A stretch of 64,000 bases of DNA from Antennarius striatus (taxonomy: Eukaryota; Chordata; Actinopteri; Lophiiformes; Antennariidae). Positions 28,680 to 43,297 of this stretch are shown in pieces. A program made the position numbers and the translations under genes. Every line of letters starts with the position of its first letter. The first letter of the stretch is position 1. Location of the stretch: assembly GCF_040054535.1 (NCBI RefSeq), contig NC_090784.1:19318001-19382000 (forward strand), given 5' to 3'. The notes under the pieces are model-generated. The model had not been told where the DNA came from, did no database searches, and saw only the letters and a list, made by a program, of their open reading frames with translations.

Positions 28680-31001
28680 TAAAAGTAGCTCCAGATATGA
28701 AATGCATGCTTGCATAAAACGGAGACATGCTTTCATTTTTGCGCTTGCTGGTTTTGTTGCATTGTGGTGACCGCTCTGCTCCCCTCTTGGTTTAATTTAA
28801 TTACAGCGGACCTTGGCGTGCCTGGCCGGTGCCTACGCAGAGCTGTGCCGAATGCCAGCCGGGAACATCCCGTCTCTAGCGACAGGAACATCAGATGCGA
28901 CAGATGGCTCATAAATCATAGAAGTGTGTGCACAGTATCAACAGGAGACCTTCCTCTGGAGAACACACTGTGAGCAGGTGGGCAGAGGGAGCATCAGAAA
29001 CATGAGCACTGGATGCATTACGGCTATGACTTGTTACCTGCCCGGTATCACAGAGGCAGGTTTGGGATCAAAAGCATGGAGAAAAATGTCCAGTGTTTCA
29101 CACAGTTCACTTTCAACTTGTTTGTATCTCAACATGTTAACATGATGTGATTTCACAATGTGTAAGAACTTATTTTTAACACCTCTGGCGAGAAGATATT
29201 ATTTTTGCCAGCAGTGGTTTGTCTCTTTTCTGTTACTCATAGTTGCCGACTGATTTTGATTTTCTCATTTTAGGATACCTTGGAAAGGGCCCAAAGAACA
29301 ATCCAATACAATCCTGATTGTAATCAGGGTCATTACAGGACCACAATGTACTACTCATGATTCACTGCCTGCTGATGATGTTCATCAGGAAGAGGATAAA
29401 AAACAGCACCTGGAACTCTCCCACCAGGATGCTCCTGTGGTGGTGAGCTCCATTACAAATTCATTTAGAAAAGGAATATGTAATTTTGACCACCATCCTT
29501 CCCACCACCAAGCTGCTTGGGGGGTGATTTCTTTAAAAGCCTGAATCTTCCTCCTCATAAATGATCAACGTCCAGTAAAACTTCAAACAAAATATATAAG
29601 CATTTCCCTTTTAATTGCTAAATATCTTGGCTTGTAATCTCTGTTTTACCTTGCATTCTCTCAAATGTAAGAGTTGCTGTTTGTTCTAGCACAATTTGAA
29701 GCAGGTTAAGCATTGAGTTAATGTCTACCTTCAAGTGCTGCATACATTCCTGTTTTCCTTCTCTTATTGTTTAAAACAACATAACCTCATACATCTCACA
29801 GACTACCATGATGACCATTCAGTTGTGATGCAGCCACTGCTGATCAGACAGAAATGTGAACAGCTGATGCTCCTAAAAAAAAAAAGCCAGACATCACCAG
29901 CTGGTGGTATACCGGCACCGCAGAAATGTTATGGTCAATTAATTCTACTAGACAATAAATATCTTATCGTTATTGCACATATTAAGCAAAGAGGATTTTA
30001 TGAATATGCATGTAGGCATGTAGTCTGGAATGATAATTACACCCAGGTCAAAAATCATTTGCACATTATTACTGTTTGGGAGGTTAGAAGTAACAGATGA
30101 TTGGGGTTAACTGAATCAGAACATTTGTTACTGTCTGATATGCTGGCAGTAAGCAAAGAATAAATTAGGCCTCAATGAATAACACAATGTGACAAACATG
30201 GGGCAATAATTGATTTTGCCTGCATGCCAAATTCTAGCTGTCTGTCACATAGGTGTCAAACAGAATGAAAATGAATCATTTCAGGTAGAATGTGTTAAAT
30301 CCATTGAGCCAGATGTACAGGATATTCATGTTCCAGCTGATGGTAAAGAACATAATCAAATAACATACAAATACAGTACTGCAACCATATTGATTATTGA
30401 TCACCTCTTTTGCAATGAAGAATGTAACCGCAAGAGGGCACAAGCCAGTGTCTTATTGTGCCGGTCCCAAGCCCGGATAAATTTGCAATGAAGTAATTCA
30501 GAAGTGGTTTATCATTCATTGATAATGACAAAAATTGCATTATCTTCAGACTGAACTGAAGAGCATTAGAGCTTCGCCTAACAATGAGAAAATGAGACCT
30601 CAGCAAAAGTTATCATTTCCAGGTGGAACAGCTGCGTTATCAGCAGGGGTCACCGGGAAAGAAAGGCAACAGCGAATGAAAAATTCAAGATGATTTCAAT
30701 TAGCGACGGGGAAAGCCCTTTGATAACCGTATATATGGCTAGATAAGTAGACTGGCAGATGAACCGATGAATAATGCACTAACAGACTTTATAAGTGAGA
30801 TTGATTCCTTCTCAGATCAATGCTTCTCATACTTACCTTGATGTTAGAGTGCAGGTGTAGCCATTCAGAATCAGAGCACATCAGGCGGCGGTCTCCAGGG
30901 AACCCCGCTATTCGCTGTCAAAAGACCAGCTGAAATATTCAGTATTAAGTCCACTTGAAGCCAATGTCACTGATTCTCCATTCTCCAGCTGGCTCATAAC
31001 A

Positions 31002-31109
<108 letters not shown>

Positions 31110-32578
31110 TTGCACTCCGCGCTTTGAATCTCAAACATTTGACAGCTCAACACTTCTCCATTGTTCCACTGATGAAATCTCTAGGTGCAAAGATCCACAG
31201 TTGTTTGAATTGTTGGAGTTGTTAATGAAACACAGATGCACACAGCGTCTTGACTTGAAGTAAGGAATGTGGTCCCACTCGGCCTGGAGCCCAAAGGAAA
31301 AACCGGAAACTTGTCCAATGACAACTTTTAACGTTTGAAAGACGAATGCAGTTGAAATTGGAAGTTGATAGGTTTTAACAATGATTTAATGGAGTGTTCA
31401 ATTTTTTTGTATTTCTCAGGGCTGGTTCTGAGGGTGCAATCATTCAGGTTGTCCAGTATTTTGGTCCTGAATGAAATATCACGACGAGTATTGAATGAAT
31501 TCACACTGAAATCTTCTTGCACCGGGCTGAACCAGTGGTTTTATGACTGACTCCCTGCAAAACCTACACAGATGTGCTTTGTATACTCCAAAGGCATTAA
31601 CATTAGCATTGTACACGTACTACTACTATATCTGTTCAACATCAGCATGCCAGCGTTGTCATTATAAGCATGTTAACAAAATGAGTTATACATTTAGCTT
31701 ACAGCGAAACTGCATAGAAGCAATAAAGTGGCCCAAGGCATCGCATCACAATCAAACTTCAAATCTGTTTTGCATTAATTAAACACCCTGTCCTTTATGC
31801 ACTTTGTGAATGTCTGCGTTTTCTCTCTTTAAATTTCATCGCAGGACAACCCTCATCTTTTTTCTTTAAAATAAACCTGTTATCATTCTTTTCATTTCTA
31901 AGGTGCAGGCAGTTTTTGTTGTCACCTACACTCTTGATGGTTACATTCAGTTCCACATGTCTCTTTGTTTGTTCAGCAGTCTCCAACATGTCTCACATGG
32001 AAGTCTAACCTCACATAAATTAGACCACCAATCTAATTTTGGTATGAATTTTGCTTTTATGTGTTTTAGTGGAAGTGCATGGAGCCCGAGATTAGAAACA
32101 GTCACACACTCTTACATTTTGCTATCTATGAAAGTTTATTGATGTGTTGTTACTGCCCATTTTGCCGGGAAATGCCTATAAAATGCAAAATGGGTGTGGT
32201 CCTTGGCATAAAGAAGACGTGATTCAATGTTGTGGAGGATAAAGATGAAGATGATTTTGCTGATGCAAGATTTCTCTTTTTGTTTTTCCCAGCCTTGGCT
32301 GAGGTATGCACTTTCAGAGCGCCTGTACATCTCACTGAAAGGAAAAATATATATATATATTTGACCCTTTTTGGCAAAATAGTGATAGAATTATAATGTG
32401 ATAGAATATGAAAAATTTTACTAAATGCTTTTCTGCATTTAGTAAGTATTTATTGGCCTTGATGCACAAGGTTTATAGACAACAATAATAAATAAGAATG
32501 AAGTAGTATAAAAATTATTAAGCACATAAATCCAATAATAGTAAGTAAAAGCATCAAAATTTAAGTCGATAAAAGGCA

Positions 32579-32581
<3 letters not shown>

Positions 32582-32662
<81 letters not shown>
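32582..32662. repeat. (TG)n microsatellite
   Basis: About 40 TG units. Confidence 0.97.
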
Positions 32663-32665
<3 letters not shown>

Positions 32666-33373
32666 AATTTCATGATTAGATCATTTTTTAACCTTAAAAC
32701 GACAAAAAAATTGCATTTGATAATCTGTTTTCATTCAATCCAGTATGATTTTTGCGTTGCTGAATGAATTGTTGTACAGTTTGCAATGTATTTGATTGAT
32801 GTTAAGCATTTGACATATTTCTCTCTTTTTTGACAGTAACTGCCTGAATGGCAGCTGGGGATAAGCTCCACATCAAGGCATCACACAGAAGGTGCCCACT
32901 CAGCAATCAAGCACTACTCTGTCTTTCCTGTTCTGTTTTGGGGGGTTTAAAGCCAGCTTCCTTTGTTTGTTTCTACAAATGCAATGCAGTGAACAAATGC
33001 CATATTTTAGTGTTGATTACGAAAAGCTGTCAGATGGTGTTCAGATTTTGTTTTGGTTTTTTCCAGCAGAATCAATTTACCCCAACAAACACCTGATTCC
33101 AAATGAGAGGCATGTGAGAGTACTGTAGAAACTTGTTTGGCCATTTAGATTTTAATTAATGTCATTATGTTCCCCACAGTTTTACGATTGGGCGAATGTG
33201 ACCATGCATGTTTTACATCCATTGTTGTTGATATCAAAAGGTGCATTTCCATGTGTTGGAACAGTGCCTCTCTCTGATTCTCTCGAATTTCCATCGTGAA
33301 AATTCAATCACAAGTGAAATGTTTCAGCACTTAAGTGTAATGGTGATTTTAAATGTTAGCATTATAAAAGAAT

Positions 33374-33526
33374 GTGGACCAGGAAGTAGCAAAGATTAGT
33401 CAGGATGAAATGAGGAAGGCATTGAAGTGCATAAAGAGTGGAAAGGCACTCAGTCCTGATGATATACCTGTGGAGGTATGGAAGTGTCTAGGAGAGGTGG
33501 CAGTAGAGTTTCTGACTGGGTTGTTC
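33374..33526 (+). mobile_element. Second short fragment of the same LINE
   Basis: About 153 bp nearly identical to 61854-62006, covering the [25 protein letters not shown] region. Differences include an R-to-C change in RMKSG and the loss of conserved V-G in AVGPDD (reads ALSPDD). Truncated on both sides, with no LINE sequence around it. Confidence 0.85.
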
Positions 33527-33871
33527 ATATTTTGAGTTTGGATGACGCTATAGTTTCCCAGCACAAGCCACTAGTTATGTGATTGCTCATCCTCCTGTTG
33601 CCTCACCTGCAAGGTATTTCCTCCTCGTCTGAGCAGTACGTGGCAAGAGGATGCTAGGCAAAAAGTCAAAAAACCTCCTCCTTCCACAACATTAAGCATT
33701 GTTGCCACCTGCTGTTTCTGCAGCTCTTTGGACTATCAAAGCGGTCCAGATTCTGGTCAGATTAACTAGTGGTGCACTATAAATTAAAGACATGCTCAGA
33801 AATAATCATATTATTACTGTGAGATATAAACATGGTTAATGTTTTTGTTGAGTGGCTTTCTATTGTTGTTG

Positions 33872-33899
33872 TCGCTACTGCTGCTGCTGCTGCTGCTGT
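33872..33899. repeat. (CTG)n tract
   Basis: GCTACTGCTGCTGCTGCTGC: a short trinucleotide run, not in a supported coding frame. Confidence 0.85.
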
Positions 33900-36283
33900 T
33901 TTTCAGAACAGTAGCCCATCAGAGCAGCTTTTATTGCAGGTCCTTCAAAAAGGTTGCCATTACCAGTCAGCACAAATAAGTCACAGCTCCATGAAGCTGT
34001 GGTTTATCCTGGTGCAGATTTCTGCTGCGTTTGCATTACTGTCTCCATTCACCACAAGGCTGCTGGCCAATTAAAAACTCAAAAATCTGTTTTATTCAGC
34101 AAAACTAATTGACTGTTGACTGCTTTGCTGAAGTCTACAGTGGAGAGGGCTGAACTTCCTCTGAGAAGTTTAGAGATTAGCTTCCAGATGGTCGACAGAT
34201 CTTTTTAAAGCACCATAGGGTAGGATGTGAATGCTTCTGCAGTAAAATTACACTAATCACATGTGACATGGCAACGCCATGCAACTTCATTTGAAGAAAA
34301 CCTGATTGATTGCATCATATTCTTTACGATAGCTCCATGATTGATCGTCAATGTTTTAGAGATATTTGATTTCATTGATGACCCTCAAAGGGTTCAGACA
34401 TATATTTTACACAACAGATATAGAGGTCTGTGGGAGTTCGAATGAATATTTGAAAGGATGCAGGATGCAGAGCTTTTTTTGCGTCACCAGAAGGAATGTC
34501 TTTTTTTTTTTTAATACACTGTTATAATCCTCGATAAAATCTTATAAATAGTCTCAAGTCATGTCGTTATGTCAGGCATCACCATAGGAGGTTTTTAGAC
34601 TTGGAGTATAAAAAAGAAGTGAGCATTCATTTCCTTCATGGCTGTGTTCTCATCTTGAAGTTATTCTTAATCTTTAATATTACATTTTAGACAAACCATA
34701 TTTTTTGCAATCATGTTATAACATTCTAGATCACAATTGAGAAAATAGTCTGTCTTTTACATTACAAAGGTGTCGCCCATATGCTTTATTGAAAAATTTC
34801 TCACTGTCTGTAAAGCACCATGGGCGTGAGGTCTGGGAGGCAGATGTGCAGGTGGATGCTGACAGAAACGGGTGCACACACACCATGAAAGTGAGGAAAG
34901 AAGCCAAGAATACCCAGACACCAGCAAGTCCTCAAATGACACAACATATGGAGTGCAGCTCAAAAATCCTTCCCTCCCTCCTTCTCCACATGCTATCATT
35001 CCATACTCTTATCCAGCCACACAGCAGCTCTGTGGAAAACAGGCACCAAAGCTGCGATAGCAAGTGGTGGAATTTGAATATCTATTTTTGTAACAATGGC
35101 AACCATGTTAGTGGGTCTCAGAAGACACGATAAAACGTACCTCGATTCCTGCTGAGAGGCTCTCTGGAAATGTCTAATTCTGTGTAAGTAAATCAGTGAA
35201 GCTTGTTAGGAAAGCACTTTTAAAGCACAGCGAGTTAATACCTCAATGCTGGCTGTTTGTGAGACTTCAGAAAAGTAGGATGAAGCTAATGTTATTTGTG
35301 ATGTGTGTTCATTTTGATACGATATGCATCAGCAGTAGTAAGATCATCCCTGTCAGCATGTTGCTCTGCTCGCCCCTCATTAAAGAGCCAAAGGCCATTT
35401 ACCAACAGACCACCCTCCATGCATTCATTATGGGCACATTTCTTGTCTGCAGACCCAGAAGAAGCTAATGGAAGGTTGACCTTCACTTTCCACCACTCTA
35501 CTTTTGTCTGGCAGATTTAGGAAAAAAATCCCAGTAAGGTTTTCAGAGAGATAGAGATGATGGAGGAATCAAGGCATGGCAGCAATCTCCAGCATCAAAA
35601 AACCTAAGAGGTTGCTATTTTCAGTTTTCACTCCCTTTCAAGACCCATTCTTCCTGTCTGGGCCTCTTTTCTCCATTTGGCAGAGCTTAATATTGTGCTG
35701 AAGACTTGAGACCCTTTGCAGGGGTGCTGAAGCACACGTAAAAGCTGTAAAGATGTTGGCTATGCTATAGAAACAAAGTCATATATGATCCATAAGAAAT
35801 CTTTTCTTCTCCATAGATGGATAAACACATTTCTTTCTCACCAAAAGAAAAAAGCCAAGGTTCAAGTGTGACAGAGGTTGTGATGTTGCCTGACTGCATT
35901 GCATGGATGCATAGCAATTCAAATTTCAGTGGATTCTTACCCATCTCCATGCATCTTATTACATTATAATGTGTCACTGGTTATGTTTGCTTTTTGTACA
36001 AAAAGGTAGAGGGTGGGGGTAGAGAAGCAGTAACAGAATACATGGAATATCATTACATAATTAAGATCCAAGATAAGACGTTTCCTTTTGGAATTACAAT
36101 TTTTTTTAAAATGTTATACTTCCAGTGGCAGTACTACCAAGACATTTGCAAGCAGTGAGTTTCACCTCCCACCACTCTCAACTAGCCTCTGACCTGCACG
36201 AACATCAGCCATGCTTAATTTGAAAACAGCAATCGATTAGTAACAACCACTTCGAACTAAAGGTTAATCTTGAGTCCATGGTG

Positions 36284-36285
<2 letters not shown>

Positions 36286-36339
<54 letters not shown>

Positions 36340-36357
36340 ACACACACACACACACAT
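36286..36357. repeat. (CA)n microsatellite
   Basis: About 35 CA units with one CATA interruption, followed by GAGAGAGACAGA. Confidence 0.97.
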
Positions 36358-36524
36358 AGGGACTGAGAGAGAGACAGACGGAGTGAGAAACAGCTGAAGG
36401 CCAGTCAAGCCACTAGGGTACAGTGAGAAAGATTCAAACTTCCCATGATAATAGCTCATTTGTAAAAACATTGTATAAACTATCACACATGATCGTAGTT
36501 TCCGATTAGACCTACATGCATGAG

Positions 36525-36665
36525 TCCCTTTCTGTGAGGAGTTTGTATGTTCTCCCCGTATCTGCGTGGGTTCTCTGGAGGTTCTCCGGCTTCCTCCTAT
36601 CTCCAAAAACATGCACTTCAGGTGAATTGCCCGATCTCAAATTGTCCATAGTTTTTAGTGTCTGC
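36525..36665 (-). repeat. Dispersed fish repeat, inverted copy
   Basis: Reads GTTTGTATGTTCTCCCCGTA, then CGTGGGTTCTC, CCGGCTTCCTCC, AACATGCACTTC and AAATTGTCCATAG: the reverse complement of the right half of the repeat seen at 14136 and 17796. Confidence 0.7.
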
Positions 36666-37865
36666 GTGTGTATTTGTGTGTCTTTCAGTAATAGTGTAAG
36701 AAGGCGGCTAATGACAATGAATGAATAAAAGAATTAAGCTAAAATCCTTAAGCTAGTTTCCATGCAAAAAACTCCATTGCTCCCTGTAAAGCTTGTTGAA
36801 CGACCAACTAAAAAGACATTCTTTCAGAGATAACGGCAAAGTGCTGCTAAGTGTTGCTGACTACTGCTATAGTCTGACTACTGCTCATAGTATAAATTAT
36901 GTCAATTTAGATAATGAATTAAAGGTTTAGCATGTGGCAGTAAATGTGTTTTCAATGTGAGATGATAACGTGGTCCTTCATCTTCTTTAACAGTAATGTT
37001 TTCTGCCCATGGCATGGAGGGTACAGTAGTGTAAAAATGAAAAGTGTAGAATGAAATTGAAATAAAATCCTGAAAAAATGTTTAAATGAATCTAGTTTGA
37101 GAGAAAAAGGAGTTGTTTTTTCTGTCTTTTTGTCATTTGTTATTAAATGTTATTCATCATCATTTTTACCATGAAAATCATGGCACAACATGCTTGCAAG
37201 GACAAATAACTGCATTTTCCTTTTCAGTGTTTGTAGGGGACATGCTATATTCAGTAGTTGTAGAGGATCATTACTGGCAATGTGTAGTAATAATTAGATT
37301 TTTGTTTTAAAAAACTTTTTAAAACTATAAATTGGGATGCATAATGAACTCGCCAGACTCAAAACCACAAAGTTGCATCTCAAAATGGCAAGCGTTGATT
37401 TGCTGCTGCAGTTGAACTTGTGCTATTCGTTGCTCAGCATCATGACTGTGAAGGTGAAGCCTTTTGTTTAAGTAGAGGAAAAAATAACTGAAGACACTAT
37501 TGTTGATTTCTCTCTTTTTTTTTCTTTTTTCTTTTCTCTTGACTGTCCTGCTTGAATTTCAAGGCCTCTGCAGAACCAGACACAGCTAATTAATCCCTGA
37601 CAAGGAGTTGGGGTGCAGGGAGATAGTTTGGGACAACACAATGCAAAAGTGGAATCCACCATATCCAAATGAGGCCTGACAGGTGACTGTGTCTCTGGTG
37701 CGACGCTCTGCACGGATGCTGGATCCATCCACAAGGGGCATTTGTTTAGGATATCACAGTATTTGCTGACTGCTCATTTTCCTAATTGCTATGGTATTTA
37801 AAGGAGACATTCTGGTGCTGTCATCGTTAATTATATTTTAGGCCTAAAGCTTCTTCATACTGCTG

Positions 37866-37916
37866 CCCCCCCCCCCCGACTCCCCACCCCCATTCCCCAC
37901 TACCCACCCACCCCCC
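37866..37916 (-). repeat. C-rich tract (quadruplex-capable on the minus strand)
   Basis: A 12-C run, then CCCC, CCCC, CCCC, CCC, CCC and CCCCCC separated by 1-5 nt. Confidence 0.7.
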
Positions 37917-38181
37917 TTTTGTTATAGAAGGCCTGGAGAGAGGGACAGATTGTAAGCAACAGTCTACGTTCACTTAGTTAAAAGATGAGAAGACAGGCTC
38001 CAAAAATCCCAAAATTAAATGTTGTCTCAAATCACAGACTCAGCACGTCTGATACAGTCAAGCCTCCATTATAAAAGATTTAAGAGCATCGGATGAATTG
38101 AAGGGCTCTCCAATCTGGATTCCATACAAATACTTGCACACGATCATTTACTGCAGATAACATTTATTTCCCATAGAAAGT

Positions 38182-38309
<128 letters not shown>

Positions 38310-41300
38310 GTGTCTGTCTCCTCCTCTGTTCCTCCCCTTCTCTTCCTCACTCCCTCTGCTGATTGCTATTCATGCTTTGGAGGCATCTTGAGCCCTATAG
38401 ACCTCAAAGAGTTCAGTATATGTTGTCTGCAGTTGAGGGAAGAATGAGGGAGCAGAAGTAAAAGGAAGTGAAGCCTATAGATTGTTACTTTGACAATAGT
38501 GTTTTCATTTAATTATATCTAGAACCATGAAAATAAAGGCTGCCTGTGCTGTCTCTATCTGAACCCTGAGATTGCTTGAGGCAACAAGATTAAACATTTA
38601 GCTTCATCACACTGTTAGCAGCCTCATTTCAAATTTTTATCACATACAAATAGACCATTTACCATGGGTTTGCCTACTTTATTCCATCTTCATGCCATAT
38701 ACCATAAAATCTAATTTATGCTCTTTGTTTCTGCTATCCATATTCCTGATGCCATAAAATAAAATTCAATTCAAAACAATGCACGTCCAACGTATATAAC
38801 ATATCTCCTAAAGTTGGGGCAGGGCTCAGAAAAAGACAAGGAAAGTTGTGGCATATTCAATACAACCTATTGATCATTGTGATTGAGTATTTTGACATGG
38901 ACATCCATCATCCATTCATGCACCTTCAAAACTTGAATATTAGCCTCCTGTCCTCCCTGTTGAGATGATCTAACACACATCATGTCACAGACAAAAAATT
39001 CAGAATTAGTTGATATTTATTTTTAATTAGTTCATACTTTTTTCAATTCAATTTCAATTTCAACTTTCCTTCTGGATTCAAGTGAATTTCATTGAAAAAG
39101 AATTTATAAAATGATTGCATTCTGTTTCGTCAACAGAATGCATTAGTTAACTTTTTTTTGGATGGGGGTCATCAGCATAAAAATGGTACAGAAGACTGGT
39201 AAGGCACTACTAGCTACATGCATTCATACTGCATGTTTTACATTACATGCAATTCATAAACATATACACATTACTGTCTTTATTTCCTCTTATATTTGCA
39301 ATGACAAAAATGCTTTAGTGTTTAGTGTTTGTGCTTTGCCTTAAGCTTTTTTGGTCATAATGAAAATTCACCCTTATACTTTTGTGCACTGTAAACTAGA
39401 AAATAAATATCTGTAACTGCATTCCTCACGTCATCTCCAGCTCAAGTGTTGAGAATGCAGGGCCGCTGTGAAAATAATAATAAATACACAAAATGAAACT
39501 GCAAAGCTGCATACGCTCCCACTCTTTAACTCTCACTCTCTCTTTCTGTTTTCTCTCTCTTTCTCTTTCTCGACTCATACATATAAACAAACACGCACGA
39601 GCATACACACACATACACACCCACGCACCACCACTGGAAAACACACTCTGGCAAATATTGTTTACTGATATGCGGTTCGGGTTTAAGACCGGAACGCTGA
39701 GCATTTCAATCTAAACAGTAAACACTCTTAATTGGATTGTGTGCTTATGAGCTTTGATGTGTATCCTCTAAGGACTGTATATTATTAGGTCTAATTGATT
39801 CAGATACATATTTACACGAGCTTGGAAAATTAGTCAAAAACAAATGTGAGTGGGTTTCATCGTGATCGTAACAGCGAGTGTATTACATGCCACCTTATGC
39901 TTGAAACAGCCATTACTGAAACAATGCTTTAGCGGTGTCAGAGTTCAGCGGTCATTTGGAAATCCGGTGAGACTGCTCTGTCTGTGTCAACATCTTGTGG
40001 AAATTACACTGTAGACCTCCAGCTCGTCACAAATGGGGCCCAAGGGGGGGGATGATGGTAGGAGAGCCTGGGTACTTTTCACCCTGAGGTTGAGAGGTGG
40101 AGCACCAATCCTCTCTCGCCTCATACGCCATAACCTCCATAGGATGTGTGTCAAGCGATTCAACCTCATCCACATGGGATATGAATCCGCTTTGCAAAGA
40201 CTCTCCAGAAATGTTACCCAGCACAAAGCTAAGGCAGAGCCACTGCTAGCAGACACACCACCACCACCACTGTAACATGCATGCAGTTGAACGTGTGGGT
40301 ATGGAGGTTAATCAGGGCTGTATAAGTCGTATAGCAAAGTTCAAGTCCATCCAGCAGACAGATAGTCTGGAATGAGCAGCAGTAGAGGTTGAAGTCTGTA
40401 AAGTGTTTGAGGCCCAGTGCCATCTTTTGGCTTCCCTTTCCCCAACATAACATAGTCGTGTCAAAATAGCGTGACCACCGTTTCCAAGCAGGGATTCACA
40501 TCTTTGGTTTCTCATCACCTATAATTTAAATTCCATTTTTCCCTTGCCACACTTCAAATAAAGCTCCAGCCTATTAATTACCAAAGTGTAGGTTTAGGGT
40601 AAAGGTGAATGTGCAATTACAGAATTAAATCAAGTTCTGATTTAGCTTGCCAGCCCTTACAGAATTCATTTGAGTGAATTATTAAATGCTTTCACTCATT
40701 AAAGCTTCTTCATTGTTGGCTCAGACATAGCCAGAAACCAGTTTGTTTTTCTCATGCTTTTAAAGTTGAGCAACTCATTGTGCTTTTCTCAATTAGTCTT
40801 CGATGATACAGTATATGTTTATGATATAGGGAACAACTGTCCATCAATTGTGGTGGCATGCCCACAGTGACCTGTGTCATTAGATAAGTCAAGATTCATG
40901 ACAACATTTTAAATTTGTAATACTTGTAAATCACCTATGATGGATTTTAGGTTTGAAGTTTGAATTTCATACCACGCTAAGTTCAGTTAATGTGATGATG
41001 TTATCAATGCGTGGATTTAAAAATATTTAACATTCATGTGAAACAGTTTTTCAGATTTCTCAACTTGAAATTTTGGGGGGGGGGGGGGTTCAGAATTGCT
41101 CTAAATTATAAATACTTGCTTTTTTGTTACTCTCACTGCTCATGAACATGTCATTTTTTAAAATGGGTTTCACTAAGCTAAAATAAAAAAAAAAAAGAAA
41201 AAGAAAATGTCTTATCGAATTCTACTGCTTGCAAGCATCTTGGATGATTGCCTATAATAAAGCAATTTGCCAGTGGCTGACTGGATTCAGTGGTTGAGCT

Positions 41301-41832
41301 TTGGTGCCTATGACAACCAGCTGTCTTTAATTAGAAATTCAAGCTAGGGTGAGGATTTGGACAGTCAGAGTGGCTGCAAAAGAAGTCAAGAGTGGCAAGT
41401 GCTCTCAGTAATTGGACTGCCATTTAGCTTTTGTTGATCACTACAGGGATGTGTGTATCTCTGGTGATTTTTTTTTCTCAGGTATTTTAAACATGAGTCT
41501 TTACTGTTGCTTAAAAAAAAACACAACAACAATCGTACCCAATCAGTAATGGCCTGTTTGCTGTTTGTTGTCTTCTTCAGCTCCATTGTGTTTCACTCTG
41601 TGTCAGCTGGAGGCGTGTATTGTGCTAAAACAGCAAGAGGTGTGTGGTGCTGTTTGACTGGTGTCTCCACTTTATTATAATTACCAATTAGAGGGTATAT
41701 TTGACATTTCAAAACAATGAAAATGACACACAGAAAAAAAAACAATACGGTTTGTTAATACAGTACTTTGCATGTGGTTTTTTTTCTCTGCTGTAGCCTA
41801 TGCAGCTGCTTTGAGTTTGAATTATTAAGTCT

Positions 41833-42579
41833 GTGGTACCCCTGATGTCTTCGGATCAGTTCAGCATTGGAATCCATGCTGGCGCAGTACTGTTCAGGCC
41901 TCAACCTTACAACAAGGAGGACCATGAATTGCTTGAGAGTGAATCTATCTTAGTTACCAGCAGTCAGAATCAACCAGGAATAAAATTCCTGGATGATAGA
42001 CAGCATGAACAGTCCTACTATAGGAGCTCTGAATATGAGACGTGGCCCTTAAAATCCAGCTCAAAGTAAATACACCACTGACCAATGCTTCCCAGAGGAG
42101 AGTTCCTTATTAACTACAAGTCCATTTCTGAGGTCAACCATATTACCACTTCAGTCGTAGCTAAAGCCCAGCACAGGTCTGACCTTGTGAAGTGGTGTAC
42201 TCAAGGGCACAGCAAGCTACTCTTCTTTGTCTACAATGAGCATGACCTTGCTGTTGACGAGTCTGTCCCAAATAGACATGGCGTGTCTCTGAATGGGCTC
42301 CCCCTGCCCTGCAGCCAGTGTCACGCCACCTACCAGAGGGGTCTGACTGTGTATGGCCTGGAAAAAGACATTCCTGTCCTCGGTTCATCCACCCTCAACA
42401 GCCACAACCGCGTAAGAATTCAAGTTCCCGCTGTTGGTAGACTGAAAAGGATTAGGTTCCCTGGCAATCATGCTCAGCTTCTGCTCAGAAGCATGAATGT
42501 CAAAAAGTCTGTTCAAGGTAACCCCCTTCTTAGACATATGACAAAGCTAAAATCAGATCCTGTTAGAATGAGTCAATAA
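41833..42579 (+). pseudogene. Unidentified interrupted reading frame
   Basis: One frame stays open for 78 codons (41833-42066). It is broken by TAA (42067) and TGA (42079), then stays open for 164 codons (42085-42576). Third codon positions are poor in A and rich in C, unlike the AT-rich surroundings, which suggests protein-coding ancestry. I recognise no domain or motif. Words such as DLVKWCTQGHSKLLFFVYNE, and five cysteines or fewer, give no family. A CGC|GTAAGA near 42410 could be a splice donor. On the minus strand the same DNA also reads with few stops, so the true strand is uncertain. It could be a decayed retrogene, a retroelement piece, or chance. Confidence 0.3.
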
Positions 42580-43238
42580 GCTAAAGGGGATCTGACACAC
42601 TAGCTGTCATGTCAAGTAGAGTTCCTCCCAGGAGTTCTTAAAGTTAACGGTCGAAGGATTATTTGATGGAAAAAACAATGATTTCAGTATTGATTTGTCT
42701 GCTTCTCCAAAATTTGCTGATGTCCAGCTTCTGTGAACAACCTCCTGTGTGGTTGATCCCTCACTTGTGTCTCCAGAGCAAAGCATGTTATACAATAAAC
42801 ATAAAACTACATGTTTTAATGCTTTTAGTGCTTTCCCATCATCATAAACTCACTGAGATCTGGATGTTACTAGAGTGCCATCTGTTGGTTTTAGTGGGTA
42901 GATATTTTTTGGCTCACAGTGACGTACGCATGTACTCCACCACAGAGGGTAAGAACCCATAATCTCTCTACAATCTGCTGATTGCAAAATTGTGGTTGTG
43001 AAGCTAATTTCTCCAAATGGCCTTAGCCTCATGTCAGGCTTCATAACATGAGGTCCTAAAATTACAGACTTGGATTTTAAATTTTCACAACTGTCAGCAA
43101 ATAATTGTCCTTGCAGTTTTGTTCCCCAATGTTAGAGCATGAACTCGGCGCACAAGCTTCTCATGTCAACCTCATGCTTTCATTCCTCTTAAAGTGTGTG
43201 AGAATAGAAGGCAGTGAGAGGTTACTGTATCTAACATA

Positions 43239-43297
43239 CCAATTCATTGATCAATTGATTAATGAATTGATCATTGACCCATTGATCAATGAATTGG
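43239..43297. repeat. Inverted repeat with nested TTGATCA words
   Basis: Arms 43239-43255 and 43281-43297 (CCAATTCATTGATCAAT) are exact complements. The 25-nt centre repeats variants of ATGAATTGATCATTGA, so several alternative foldings exist. Confidence 0.8.
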
